Source: Thermotogota bacterium (GTDB taxonomy: Bacteria > Thermotogota > Thermotogae > Thermotogales > DSM-5069). Taken from it: DNA of 64,000 bases. The stretch is taken from the NCBI GenBank assembly GCA_029551145.1, contig JAKPGA010000012.1, positions 62,001 through 126,000 on the forward strand, read 5' to 3'. Shown piece after piece: positions 9,027 to 18,354 of this stretch. A model generated the notes under the pieces. It did not search any database. It saw nothing but the letters and a program-made list of their open reading frames with translations, and was not told the origin of the DNA. A program made the position numbers and the translations under genes. Within the stretch, counting starts at the first letter, position 1. Each line of letters opens with the position of its first letter.

Positions 9027-10391
9027 CTAAGAAGAATTTTCTCCAAGATATTTTATCACTGTTATCGTTGTGTCATCATGCCTTTGGGTGTTATTGGTGA
9101 AACTCTCAAGATCACTCTTCACATCTTGTAATATTTGAACGACATTACCATGCCTGCAATCAAAAATTCGTTTGCACAGTCTTTCAAACCCATATTCGTT
9201 ACCATTCACGTCGCGTGCCTCGACAACGCCATCTGTATAGGCTACAAGAATATCCTTTGGATTCATCTTCGCTTCGAAGACCGTGTAGCTTGTGTTCTTT
9301 ATTATGCCGAGTGGTAAGTTCTGTGCCTCTATCGTATTTATGTTCTCTCCAGATAAAAATAACACAGGATTGTGGCCTGCATTTACCAGTTGAAGTGTAC
9401 CATCTCGATGCAGGCATAGTAGGATCATTGTCACAAACCTGTCCTCCTCAAGATCATCGCAAAGCACGTTGTTCAGCTGTTCAGCAAGCTTTGATACACT
9501 GTCAACGTGATTAGAAAGCGTTCTCAGTGCACTCCTCAACGATGTCATCATCAGGGCTGCTGGGATGCCTTTTCCAGAGACATCGGCAACCGTGACAAAA
9601 ACGCGATTTTCTCTGATGAGTATATCGTAGTAGTCTCCACCGACCTGAATGGCCGGAATAGTATCAGCGCTTATGTCGACATATTTGAGACTCGGTAACT
9701 TTCTTGGAAAGAGTCTCATCTGTATTTGTTTAGCTATCTCCAGTTGCTCTCTAAGCCTCTCTCGCTCTATCTCTCGTTTCAGTCTCATATACCTTTCGCA
9801 TATCGATGATAGTTGCTGAGCGGCAGCCTCGAGAATCTTTCTGTCGGCTGCTGTGAACATATCCGGTACCCTCTCGACTAAGGTTATCTTTCCCCAGAGA
9901 GATTTGCCACTTTTTATGGGAACGGAGAGTAGATTGCGAACAAGATAATTGTGATCCGGCTCTATTAGAAGGACATTATCGTAGTCTTGCTCAATTATTT
10001 GTTTTGCCTTCTGGAATATCTCGTTGCTGATTTCGAAGGTCTTCTCGTGGTAGATCTTTCTATCGGCAACGTTCAGTTCAATGGAAATACCCAAGAATGG
10101 TATAGTCTGATGAAGCAACTCGACCAGTGGTTCCAGACCCTCAGATGGATCAACTATGTTGGAAAAGAGATTGTTCAACTCAAAAAGAGTCGAGATTTCC
10201 TGATATGTCTTTGATAATTCCTCAATATGCTCTTCAAGCAGTTTCGTGTAATCCTTTCGTTGTTGATTCAGTTCTGATAACATCTTGTCAACGGCCACGG
10301 CTATATCTTTCAAACTTGCCATGCCCTGATATGGTGGGAGATTAACAGATTCAGAGATCTTTTCGTACACCTGTTTTAGTTCATGTTCCAC
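9027..10391 (-). CDS. GAF and SpoIIE (PP2C-type) serine phosphatase
   Basis: Predicted cytoplasmic serine/threonine phosphatase of the RsbU type. Residues 1-75 are largely coiled coil, about 75-200 form a GAF-like sensor domain, and 225-450 are the SpoIIE catalytic domain. Metal-binding motifs are VGGDYYD and [16 protein letters not shown] near 250-290 and the late [10 protein letters not shown]. Such enzymes usually dephosphorylate an anti-anti-sigma factor; none is encoded nearby. It overlaps the single-domain receiver gene by 11 bases, so the receiver may control this phosphatase, an inference from operon order. Confidence 0.85.
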   Translation of the reverse strand: MEHELKQVYEKISESVNLPPYQGMASLKDIAVAVDKMLSELNQQRKDYTKLLEEHIEELSKTYQEISTLFELNNLFSNIVDPSEGLEPLVELLHQTIPFLGISIELNVADRKIYHEKTFEISNEIFQKAKQIIEQDYDNVLLIEPDHNYLVRNLLSVPIKSGKSLWGKITLVERVPDMFTAADRKILEAAAQQLSSICERYMRLKREIERERLREQLEIAKQIQMRLFPRKLPSLKYVDISADTIPAIQVGGDYYDILIRENRVFVTVADVSGKGIPAALMMTSLRSALRTLSNHVDSVSKLAEQLNNVLCDDLEEDRFVTMILLCLHRDGTLQLVNAGHNPVLFLSGENINTIEAQNLPLGIIKNTSYTVFEAKMNPKDILVAYTDGVVEARDVNGNEYGFERLCKRIFDCRHGNVVQILQDVKSDLESFTNNTQRHDDTTITVIKYLGENSS

Positions 10392-10755
10392 GCTTTATCA
10401 CCCTGCGAACTTCCTCAAGCAGTTTTAATGGGCTGAAAGGTTTTGTTAGAAAACCATTAGCTCCAAGTTCCAGCGCCGTCTTTGGGTCATCTTCGCCACC
10501 CTTTGCAGTTAGCATTATAACGGGAATATCAGCAAGATTAGGGTCTTTGCGTATCCTTCGAAGTACCTCAAAACCGTCGACATATGGCATCATTATATCC
10601 AGTATTATCAAGTCTGGCTTGGCCTGCTGTAACTTCTCAAGAGCTTCCTTTCCATCTCTCGCTTCATCAACTGAATATCCTTCACGCACCAAATTAAAAC
10701 TAACTATCTTTCTGAGTACCTCTGAATCGTCGACCACTAAGACTCGATAGCCCAT
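10381..10755 (-). CDS. Single-domain response regulator (receiver only)
   Basis: 124 residues containing one CheY-like receiver and no output domain. The acidic pair D9/D10 and phospho-acceptor D53 (LIILDIMMP) are present, with T in MLTAKGG and K in FLTKPF. The protein must act by protein-protein contact. Its gene overlaps both neighbours: the DUF2344 gene upstream by 19 bases and the SpoIIE phosphatase downstream by 11, which points to the phosphatase as its likely partner. CheR is encoded further down the same run, so a chemotaxis link is the alternative. No histidine kinase is in the run. Confidence 0.9.
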   Translation of the reverse strand: MGYRVLVVDDSEVLRKIVSFNLVREGYSVDEARDGKEALEKLQQAKPDLIILDIMMPYVDGFEVLRRIRKDPNLADIPVIMLTAKGGEDDPKTALELGANGFLTKPFSPLKLLEEVRRVIKRGT

Positions 10756-11375
10756 GCAGATTCCTCCAAAAGTTCTGAAAGTCGCTTTTCATTGCACAAA
10801 GCTTCTACGCATTGAACAAGGACGAAACAGTCATTGCCGGTCAAGAATGGTTCATACAAGTATCGAGAACGAATGAGCCTGTCTTTTTTCTGTAAGTATC
10901 TTATCACAACAAATTCACCTTGAGAATGGAATTCCAAATTCTGGAAGAAATCGTCAACTCGGCCAGATTTGGACTTTTCAGTGATTTGCAACGATGCGCT
11001 TGGATCGAATCTCGAAAATTCAACGCATTTGCGAGGTATGAATACACGAAATTCGTAACCAGTTACAGCCTTGTTGGGATTCAGATCGGTCCACCAGATC
11101 CTTTCGGGATAAAGACCTCGAAGTGAAGTGCTTCTCAATCTGTTCAATGCACCATCAACCATCTGTTGGAGCTCGATTCTTGCATACAGTGCGAAATTGA
11201 CAACACCAGTCGGCATTGGCTCAAGATATGAGATTCTTATCTTCCGATGGAAACCTTGAGTTAGAGTAAACGGCAAATCAGCACGACGGATATTTCTCTC
11301 GATCACATTGGACGTTTCAATCGCTGATAGAAACCTTGCAAGACCACATTTTTTGTATTTTACGACTGCGTACAT
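10737..11375 (-). CDS. DUF2344 (TIGR03936) radical SAM-associated protein
   Basis: Recognised from the N-terminus YAVVKYKKCGLARFLSAIE and the following RRADLPFTLTQGFHRKIRISYLEPMPTG-type stretch, the hallmark of DUF2344. In many bacteria it is fused to, or encoded next to, a radical SAM protein; no such partner is adjacent here. Function is unknown. The ATG at 11375 is chosen because GGGAGGT lies five bases upstream; a nine-codon in-frame extension has no ribosome site. It is the first gene of the nine-gene leftward run. Confidence 0.8.
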   Translation of the reverse strand: MYAVVKYKKCGLARFLSAIETSNVIERNIRRADLPFTLTQGFHRKIRISYLEPMPTGVVNFALYARIELQQMVDGALNRLRSTSLRGLYPERIWWTDLNPNKAVTGYEFRVFIPRKCVEFSRFDPSASLQITEKSKSGRVDDFFQNLEFHSQGEFVVIRYLQKKDRLIRSRYLYEPFLTGNDCFVLVQCVEALCNEKRLSELLEESAWAIES

Positions 11376-11404
11376 TTTACCTCCCGCGCTTTTGGCTGAC
11401 AAAT

Positions 11405-11417
11405 TATACTATAATCA
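11405..11417. promoter_or_regulatory. Palindromic -10 region shared by divergent genes
   Basis: TTATACTATAA is symmetrical apart from its central base and reads as TATAAT on both strands (plus-strand TATAAT at 11410-11415). It lies in the 71 bases between the DUF2344 gene and the HD-domain gene. The -35 boxes are weak on both sides. Confidence 0.35.
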
Positions 11418-11446
11418 TTTGGGAATTGGAAAGAGGTGATTTTCTT

Positions 11447-12949
11447 TTGTACTATAAAGTGTCACGGGATCCCATACATTCGGAGATATTTTTGTATCCT
11501 TTAGAGATACTGGCAACTGACACCAGGCCAGTGCAGAGACTGAGATACCTCTCCCAGCTTGTTGGTGCGGAACTTGTCTATCCTGGAGCAACACACAACA
11601 GATTTGCTCATTCACTTGGTGTCATGCATATCTGTGGCCTATACAGCCTCAGGCTCTTCGACGACCCAGCAAAGCAAAGGATCGTCCGTCTGGCAGGTTT
11701 GTTACACGATGTGGGTCATGGTCCTTTCAGTCATCAATTTGACGATGTTGTATATGCGAGGATGGGACTCAAAGATGGCCACGATGAGTACAGAAAGAGA
11801 ATTTTGCTTGAACTGATGCCATTTGAAATGATGAAATCATATGAAAGGATATCTGACCCGAGAATGAAAAAGGCCATTGCTGAAGATCTGTCTCAGATAT
11901 TGAATTCAGACGTTGTTAACCAGGACACATTTTCTACGCTGATGCAGATGGTTGATGAAGTCTTCAAAGGAGAAGAATCAGGGACAGCCGAGTACAACAT
12001 CGTCCAAGGGCCTCTTGGTGCAGATCGACTCGATTTTCTCTTGCGTGATTCATATTACAGTGGAACGACACATTTCGGAGTGGGGGCCGTTGACAGAATA
12101 ATAAGAAATTCTTTCATCAAACAAAAAGGTGGTCAGAGAATACTCTGCTACCACGCCAAAGTGATTGATCAGATCTATACAAGCCTGTTTGGTAGGTTCA
12201 TGATGTACAAGAATGTGTATTTCCATAAGACATCAAGAGCTGCAGACTTGATGATACAGCAAATCCTTTCATTGATTTATAAGCCACTCAGACTTTCTGA
12301 AAGAGTGAGTGATCTTGAAAAATTCCTTGATCTGACAGACCAATTCGTATTTGCCTTGATAAAGCTTGAATTTCAAAGAATTTTGGAAAAGTATGATGCA
12401 AACGGAAAAGATATCATAGACGGGAAGATCGATCTAACAGAAGATGAATACTGTTTGGTGGAAGCCTACAAACTGCTGAGACGTTTTGAACAGAGAGACT
12501 TGTGGAAATTGGTCGCCGAGATCACCTTCTCTGCGGTCGGTATAGACCCTTCGATTATGAGCAAAGGTATTGTAGCTGACACACTTCAAAAGATCAGGTT
12601 GAGGTTGGAAAATCTTTTGATGGATCCTTCGAAAATCCCTGAGCAAGATCGGAAGGAACTGAGGAAGATTCTGGATGATTTTGAAGAACTTTTCAAGACA
12701 GATACACCATATAAACTCTCACTTGTCCATCCCGATGAATTTCTCAAGAGCAATGTGTATCTGTACGACCCCGCAAAAGACGAAGTCTTCTCCCTGGAAG
12801 AATTTCTCAAAGAGTATCCGGCCTACCATCTGATGGCGAATAATCTGGTTCAGATAGCGAGAGTTTATGTCACCGAAGATATCCGTCAGCTTTTGAAAAA
12901 GTACAACATAGTGCCAAAGACTGGAACTGAATTGACAACAAGGTGGTGA
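11447..12949 (+). CDS. HD-domain phosphohydrolase (dGTPase-like, COG1078)
   Basis: A 500-residue protein with the HD motif: R-F-x-H-S-L-G-V near residue 50, then LLHDVGHGPFSHQFD near 85-99, giving the H, HD and D metal ligands. This arrangement is that of dNTP triphosphohydrolase-like proteins of the COG1078 group, so a nucleotide phosphatase role is expected; the substrate is unknown. TTG at 11447 is chosen because GAGGTGA sits six bases upstream; the in-frame extension runs through the divergent promoter. The capD-like gene starts four bases downstream. Confidence 0.85.
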   Translation: MYYKVSRDPIHSEIFLYPLEILATDTRPVQRLRYLSQLVGAELVYPGATHNRFAHSLGVMHICGLYSLRLFDDPAKQRIVRLAGLLHDVGHGPFSHQFDDVVYARMGLKDGHDEYRKRILLELMPFEMMKSYERISDPRMKKAIAEDLSQILNSDVVNQDTFSTLMQMVDEVFKGEESGTAEYNIVQGPLGADRLDFLLRDSYYSGTTHFGVGAVDRIIRNSFIKQKGGQRILCYHAKVIDQIYTSLFGRFMMYKNVYFHKTSRAADLMIQQILSLIYKPLRLSERVSDLEKFLDLTDQFVFALIKLEFQRILEKYDANGKDIIDGKIDLTEDEYCLVEAYKLLRRFEQRDLWKLVAEITFSAVGIDPSIMSKGIVADTLQKIRLRLENLLMDPSKIPEQDRKELRKILDDFEELFKTDTPYKLSLVHPDEFLKSNVYLYDPAKDEVFSLEEFLKEYPAYHLMANNLVQIARVYVTEDIRQLLKKYNIVPKTGTELTTRW

Positions 12950-12953
12950 AGGG

Positions 12954-14735
12954 TTGAGAAAATTCATTCTTTTTTCCATAGATGTAGGGCTGACCTTTTT
13001 CGCTGGAGTGGTGGCTCTCTTTGTCCGACTGGGTTTTGACTGGCCAGAACTGGCAAAATACTTTGCAAGTATACCGATTTACTGCTTGATCGCATCAGTC
13101 GTCTATATAATAAACGGTACGTACAACATTGTCTGGCTTTATGCATCATTCAGGGATATGATCGTTTTAATTCGAGGCTCGGTTATAGCTTATTTTTCAT
13201 CTGTCGTCTTCTTTCATCTCACAAATTCCGTTGTAATGCCTCGCTCGGTTGGTATGATGACCTTTCTGGGTTCTGCGATGCTTCTAATGGCGAGCCGCTT
13301 TTTCTGGCAATGGCTCAACAGTGTACAGCCATCTGGCAAAAAAAGAGTGCTCATCGTAGGTGCAGGTGACGCCGGGACAATGTTGCTTGAAGACTTTGAA
13401 CGTAGGCCAAACCTTGGAAAAGTTGTGGCATTTCTGGACGATTCTCCAAGGAAGATAGGCAGAAAGATTCATGGCATACCGATCCACGGACCTATTGACC
13501 GAGCCAAAGATGTCATCCAAATACTGAAAATTGATGAAGTCATAATAGCTATACCATCTGCCACTGCTCAACAGATGAGGAGAATAGTTTCTCTAATCGA
13601 TCCAAAAACCGTTAAGATACGAACTCTACCGGGGATATATGAATTGACGGATAAACAGGCAAGGGTGGGTTACCTCAGGGACTTGACTGTGGAAGATTTG
13701 CTTGGCAGAGAAGAAACAAAGGTTGATATAGAGGTTATAAGAACTTCTATCAAAGGCAAGAGAGTTCTCGTTACTGGTGCCGGTGGAAGCATAGGAAGTG
13801 AACTGTGTAGACAGCTCGCCAGCCTTGAACCATCACTGCTTGTACTGCTTGGAAAGGGTGAAAACAGTATATATCAGATAGACCAGGAACTATCAATCAA
13901 ATATCCGGGTATAGAAAGAAAACGTGTCATAGCAGATGTAGCAGACACCGTTAGAATGGAACAGGTTTTTGTATCTACACAGCCTCAGATAGTCTTTCAT
14001 GCGGCAGCCCATAAACACGTGCCTTTGATGGAAGAGAACCCATACGAAGCTCTTAGAGTGAATGTGTTTGGGACAAAGGTACTGGCTGAGCTGTGCTGTA
14101 AATACGCTGCAGAAAAGATGGTGTTCATCTCAACGGACAAAGCGGTGAATCCATCATCTGTTATGGGAGCAACAAAGAGATTAGCTGAACTGTTGCTACT
14201 CTCTATCGATTCTGAATCCAAAACGAACTTCGTCATTGTGAGATTTGGCAATGTGATAGGTAGTAGAGGCAGTGTAATACCCAAATTCAACGCACAAATT
14301 GAATCTGGCGGACCATTAACCGTTACCGATCCCAGAATGACAAGATATTTCATGAGCATATCGGAAGCAGTTTCTCTGATCCTGCAAGCCACAATTCTGG
14401 GGACAAACAGAGATTTGTTCGTTCTCGATATGGGTAAACCAATTTCCATAGATGAGCTCGCAAGAACCCTCATAATCCTGCATGGACTCGTTCCAGACCA
14501 GGATATCAAGATAACCTACACGGGTATCAGGAACGGCGAAAAATTAACAGAGGAACTTTTCTACAAAGACGAAACGGTTGCACCAACATCGCATCCCAAG
14601 GTGATGATTGTGAAAAACAGAAGGTCGCTCAACTATGAGACACTCTGTCATAACTTGGAACAACTCTCTCGGGTTGCGATAAACGATCCTGACCAGCTGC
14701 CTCACAAGATCCACGACCTTCTGAGCTCGATGTGA
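12954..14735 (+). CDS. Membrane nucleoside-diphosphate-sugar 4,6-dehydratase (CapD/WbpM type)
   Basis: Four hydrophobic segments in residues 1-115 anchor the protein, followed by a Rossmann motif VGAGDAGTMLLED near 137-150 and a second SDR domain with TGAGGSIGSE near 274. The motif STDKAVNPSSVMGATKR near 393-410 has Met where classical SDRs have Tyr, as in PglF/WbpM UDP-GlcNAc 4,6-dehydratases. It should make a deoxy-keto sugar for surface polysaccharide. 593 residues fits. The start is TTG behind AGGTGG. It is followed after ten bases by a sugar-phosphate transferase, consistent with a polysaccharide pathway. Confidence 0.88.
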   Translation: MRKFILFSIDVGLTFFAGVVALFVRLGFDWPELAKYFASIPIYCLIASVVYIINGTYNIVWLYASFRDMIVLIRGSVIAYFSSVVFFHLTNSVVMPRSVGMMTFLGSAMLLMASRFFWQWLNSVQPSGKKRVLIVGAGDAGTMLLEDFERRPNLGKVVAFLDDSPRKIGRKIHGIPIHGPIDRAKDVIQILKIDEVIIAIPSATAQQMRRIVSLIDPKTVKIRTLPGIYELTDKQARVGYLRDLTVEDLLGREETKVDIEVIRTSIKGKRVLVTGAGGSIGSELCRQLASLEPSLLVLLGKGENSIYQIDQELSIKYPGIERKRVIADVADTVRMEQVFVSTQPQIVFHAAAHKHVPLMEENPYEALRVNVFGTKVLAELCCKYAAEKMVFISTDKAVNPSSVMGATKRLAELLLLSIDSESKTNFVIVRFGNVIGSRGSVIPKFNAQIESGGPLTVTDPRMTRYFMSISEAVSLILQATILGTNRDLFVLDMGKPISIDELARTLIILHGLVPDQDIKITYTGIRNGEKLTEELFYKDETVAPTSHPKVMIVKNRRSLNYETLCHNLEQLSRVAINDPDQLPHKIHDLLSSM

Positions 14736-14745
14736 GAGGTTGCAG

Positions 14746-15627
14746 ATGAGTTTTGTCATAGCATTCGTTCTGAGTTTGGTCTTTGTGAGGTTCTTCCCTC
14801 AAAAATTCCCTGTAGATCTGCCAAATAGCAGAAAAATCCACAAAATGCCGATACCCCTAACAGGTGGTACAGCTATCTTCGTGGCCCTGCTTGTTACAGA
14901 AAATCGACCTGGAGTCATAGTATTAGTTTGTCTGGCATTTCTCGTTGGCATCTTGGACGATATTGAGCAGCTTTCGTACAAGATCAAACTGCCATTTCAA
15001 CTAATTATTGCTCTTTTTGGAACAATGAGTGCCCCAAATGGACTGTATTTTCTTTCAATTCCACTGAATGCGGTCTTTGGGAAGATCGTGCTGATCTTCT
15101 GGTTCATGTCGATGTTCAATGCGATTAATATGATCGATGGTATGGATGCACTTGCGTGTTCTACGTCTATGCTGAGCGCGTTTCTAATGGGTGAGTGGCA
15201 TCTTGGACTTGCAATAGGTGGCTTTTTACCTTTCAATTTACCAAAGGCAAAGTCTTTTCTTGGGAACAGTGGTTCTGCCATCTTAGGAGCCGTTCTGCCG
15301 CTGTTTGCGATTGTCTTTTTCAAAGGTGATCTGTGCTATGCAACAGTTTTTCTGGGTTATCCTGCTTACGAAGTAGTTAGCAGTTTTCTGCGCCGTGTAA
15401 TTGGGCATAGAAATCCATTTATGGCTGACAAGAAACACACACATCATCTTTTCATGAAAAAACTCGGTGTCTGGCGCACCCTGACTTTGTTGATCAGTTT
15501 TTCGTTTTCATGCAACCTTCTTGGACTAACCGAAAAATTCTGGTCCCTCGCCATCTTTTTTTTGATCAGTGGTATTCTCTTCGCTTACTGCTTTCTTCAG
15601 GGCAGAAACAGCGACTTCAATTTGTGA
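14746..15627 (+). CDS. Undecaprenyl-phosphate sugar-1-phosphate transferase (WecA/MraY superfamily)
   Basis: Polytopic protein of 293 residues that should move a sugar-1-phosphate from a UDP-sugar onto undecaprenyl phosphate. The family motifs are NMIDGMDALA near residue 126 (catalytic Asp) and the HTHHLFMKKLG loop near 229, the HxHH nucleotide-binding motif of WecA/TagO. ATG 14746 is preferred over an upstream TTG because GAGAGGT is six bases before it. Its last 102 bases overlap the convergent DUF1385 gene. Confidence 0.85.
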   Translation: MSFVIAFVLSLVFVRFFPQKFPVDLPNSRKIHKMPIPLTGGTAIFVALLVTENRPGVIVLVCLAFLVGILDDIEQLSYKIKLPFQLIIALFGTMSAPNGLYFLSIPLNAVFGKIVLIFWFMSMFNAINMIDGMDALACSTSMLSAFLMGEWHLGLAIGGFLPFNLPKAKSFLGNSGSAILGAVLPLFAIVFFKGDLCYATVFLGYPAYEVVSSFLRRVIGHRNPFMADKKHTHHLFMKKLGVWRTLTLLISFSFSCNLLGLTEKFWSLAIFFLISGILFAYCFLQGRNSDFNL

Positions 15628-16416
15628 ATCATCGGGCAGTGCCGTGGTGAGTTTTTGCAGTATTAACCCAGGTGCTGTCAAGATTGACATGAGCCTTGAA
15701 CCCTTTGCTGATATTCTCAGAAATTCGTAGGAAAGCCCTATTACGATTGGAATCAATATTATTCTGCTGATAACCTTCCACAGTATTCCAAGGCTCACCA
15801 CACTGCCCAGCAGACTGAAAACTATGATGGACACTATGAGGAAAATCATCGCAAAGCTTGTTCCACACCTTGGATGTATTGTGCTGAACTTTCTGATATT
15901 CTCAATGGTTAGTTCTTCATTGGCTTCGTACGCGTGAATAACCATGTGCTCAGCACCATGATACTGGAAGATTCTTCTCACATCTTTGAAAAGTGAAATA
16001 ATGTAAACATACAGCAAAAACAAACCCAGCCGGATCAGACCTTCAACGATAGAAAACACAAATTCGTTGCCTTTCAAAAACTTTAACATATTCGTTAAAA
16101 AAACGGGTAACACTAAGAAAAGGCCCACCGCCAGAACAACCGCAAAAAGCAGTGATGCAACGGTCTCTGATTTTTTCATCTTTTGCCCGGAACTTATCTC
16201 GGCCGATCTATCCAGTGCAAATATTCCATAATATAGAGAGTAATAAAGACTGACCAATCCTCTCACGAATGGTACTTTGAAAAGCTTGGAACCCGATGGC
16301 GTTTTTCTGCTGATCTCTTCAATCACAATTGCTCCTTTGTTGTCCCTCACCGCTATCGCTACATTCTTTCCCATCATCAGCACACCTTCGATAATTGCTT
16401 GTCCACCAACCTTCAT
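15526..16416 (-). CDS. DUF1385 family integral membrane protein
   Basis: Recognised by the N-terminal KVGGQAIIEGVLMMG, the YHGAEHMVIHAYE motif near residue 143 and HPRCGTSFA near 170, all typical of DUF1385. About four membrane segments are seen. Function is unknown; the conserved His/Glu/Cys motifs suggest metal binding. ATG 16416 follows GAGGAG and overlaps the histidine kinase stop as ATGA. It is the last gene of the transglycosylase/two-component run. The C-terminal tail is charged and overlaps the convergent transferase gene by 102 bases. Confidence 0.85.
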   Translation of the reverse strand: MKVGGQAIIEGVLMMGKNVAIAVRDNKGAIVIEEISRKTPSGSKLFKVPFVRGLVSLYYSLYYGIFALDRSAEISSGQKMKKSETVASLLFAVVLAVGLFLVLPVFLTNMLKFLKGNEFVFSIVEGLIRLGLFLLYVYIISLFKDVRRIFQYHGAEHMVIHAYEANEELTIENIRKFSTIHPRCGTSFAMIFLIVSIIVFSLLGSVVSLGILWKVISRIILIPIVIGLSYEFLRISAKGSRLMSILTAPGLILQKLTTALPDDSQIEVAVSALKKAVSEENTTDQKKDGEGPEFFG

Positions 16417-17726
16417 GTCTTCTCCTCCTCGTTGCACTCGGGCATGAACAATGTAAATTCGCTACCCTCATTTGGCTTACTCTGTAATTCTATCCTGCAT
16501 CCCATTATTCGCGAAAGCTTTTCAACCAGCGCCAATCCTAAACCATATCCGCTGCTCGATCTTGATTTGTCGGCCTTGTAGAATTTTCGAAAGATCTTTT
16601 CTTTTTCTGATTCCTCTATTCCTATGCCAAAATCTTTCACACTTACCCACCCTTTACCACATCTCAAGATTATATGTTTTCTATCTCTTGAAAATTTCAC
16701 TGCGTTTTCAACCAAAGCCTTTACGATGATCCGCAGTACCTTGGAGTCTGCGCAACCGATTCCGTTTCCTTCAACGTCAATCTGAAAGTCACTGAACTCA
16801 TGATGAAATTCGTCAGCCAATTCCTCCAAGAACGATCTCAACTCAATAGATCTGATTTCCAACTTGGTTATTGGTCTTGAAAGCATCAGCAATGTCTCAG
16901 ATAAACTGATGAGTTTTCCAGAAGTCTCGTGTATAGTCTGGGCAGATTCAACGACAATATCTTTCTTGTCAGCAAAACGCTGTATCAGTTCCGCATAACC
17001 TTGTATTGTTGTCAAAGGTGTTCTCAGCTCATGCGATACGTCATTTATGAAATCATTCTGAGCCTCAAAACCAATCTTCAACCTATCAAGCATATTGTTG
17101 ATCGTCCTGGCAAGTGTTGAAACCTCATCATTCAGTCCCGGATCGTAGACCCTTCTTGTCAGATCCGCTGTGTTTATCTCTTTCAGTTCATTTGTGATTC
17201 GATTCATTGGTGCAAGAGACTTACTCACAAAGTAGTTACCTACAAGGAAAGATATACCGCTGAACAATGCCCAAAAGATGACGAATCCTTGCGAGAGGAT
17301 TTTCAGAAAATCTCCCATCCCCCCTGCTGGCGAAAGCAGGTAGAAATCTTTCTCACCAATTGCACTCACGAATCTTGCTTTTGCAACAAGGTATTCATCT
17401 TTTCCAAGTTTTATATAAGTTGGTCGTTTCACATTCAAAACCTGCTCAACGAATTTCTTGTAGTGTTCGTGTTCTGTGTTTATGTTCCCCAAAACAACGT
17501 TTCCACTATCATCAAGTACTGCTACACCCGGTGGAAGTTGGAGGTTCATTAAGATTCTGCCAGGCATCTTGAAGGCGTTAAATACGTCCCTTCTCAGGTT
17601 TTCCACCGAACGGCTCAGATGCATGTTTTTAACTAAGGAATAAGCAGCCAACAGACCAAGGCCAAGTATCAATGAAAAAAGCACCGTCTGCCAAAACACC
17701 ATCTTCCACTTAAGCGTTGAGAACAT
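16413..17726 (-). CDS. Membrane sensor histidine kinase
   Basis: 437 residues: a membrane helix near 12-32, an extracytoplasmic sensor of about 110 residues, a second helix near 145-165, a HAMP domain near 170-220, then HisKA with DVSHELRTPLTTIQG (phospho-His near residue 231) and a HATPase domain with NAVKF, DFGIGI and GYGLGLALV. Its partner is the OmpR-type regulator encoded immediately upstream with a 17-base overlap. The operon starts with a lytic transglycosylase, so an envelope stimulus is plausible but unproven. Confidence 0.93.
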   Translation of the reverse strand: MFSTLKWKMVFWQTVLFSLILGLGLLAAYSLVKNMHLSRSVENLRRDVFNAFKMPGRILMNLQLPPGVAVLDDSGNVVLGNINTEHEHYKKFVEQVLNVKRPTYIKLGKDEYLVAKARFVSAIGEKDFYLLSPAGGMGDFLKILSQGFVIFWALFSGISFLVGNYFVSKSLAPMNRITNELKEINTADLTRRVYDPGLNDEVSTLARTINNMLDRLKIGFEAQNDFINDVSHELRTPLTTIQGYAELIQRFADKKDIVVESAQTIHETSGKLISLSETLLMLSRPITKLEIRSIELRSFLEELADEFHHEFSDFQIDVEGNGIGCADSKVLRIIVKALVENAVKFSRDRKHIILRCGKGWVSVKDFGIGIEESEKEKIFRKFYKADKSRSSSGYGLGLALVEKLSRIMGCRIELQSKPNEGSEFTLFMPECNEEEKT

Positions 17727-18354
17727 ATCCTACTCCCTTAACTGTCTTCACCATGTGAGCATATTCTCTCAATTTGTCTCTCAGATACTTCACATAGACG
17801 TCCACGATGTTTTTGCTGATGTATTCGCTGTCGCCCCAGATCTCTTTGAGCAATTCTTCTCTGCTCAAAACTCTTCCTTCGTTTATGCATAGAAGATACA
17901 GTAACTTGCTTTCCCTTTCTGAGAGCATTGTGCTCGAACCATCTGGAAAAACAAGCGTCTTTGAACCTATATCGAAGACAAGATCACCAATCTTCAGTGA
18001 TTCGGGCTTTCTCACTCTTCTTGCAACTGCCTCAACTCGCGCTAACAATTCGTCCAAATGGAATGGTTTGGGCACGTAGTCATCTGCGCCCTTCTTGAGA
18101 CCCCGTATCCTGTTCTCCACTTCCCCACGGGCAGTTAAAACAATTACTCCCACTTCCTCATCGACGGATCTTATCTTCTCAAGAACTTCGAAACCATCCA
18201 TACCGGGCAACATCAGATCAAGTATTACCAAAGAAGGATCATGCATTGAATACATTCTCCATCCTTCTTCACCTGTACTCGCAACATAAACTTCGTACCC
18301 ATGATTTGAAAAAAGTATTTCCAGCAGGCGGGCTATCTTCTGATCATCTTCCAC
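17710..18354 (-). CDS. OmpR/PhoB-family response regulator
   Basis: Receiver with acidic EDD at the N-terminus, phospho-acceptor in LVILDLMLPGMDG, T in VLTARG and K in VPKPF, followed by a winged-helix DNA-binding domain ending VKTVKGVGYVLNA. The GTG at 18354 given here leaves out the first beta strand. Codons directly upstream read IKLLIVEDDQ, the canonical receiver start, beginning at an ATA (18369-18367) with AAGGAG ten bases before it, and a TGA lies two codons further upstream. The real start is therefore probably that AUA codon. The gene overlaps the transglycosylase 3' end and pairs with the downstream kinase. Confidence 0.92.
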   Translation of the reverse strand: MEDDQKIARLLEILFSNHGYEVYVASTGEEGWRMYSMHDPSLVILDLMLPGMDGFEVLEKIRSVDEEVGVIVLTARGEVENRIRGLKKGADDYVPKPFHLDELLARVEAVARRVRKPESLKIGDLVFDIGSKTLVFPDGSSTMLSERESKLLYLLCINEGRVLSREELLKEIWGDSEYISKNIVDVYVKYLRDKLREYAHMVKTVKGVGYVLNA

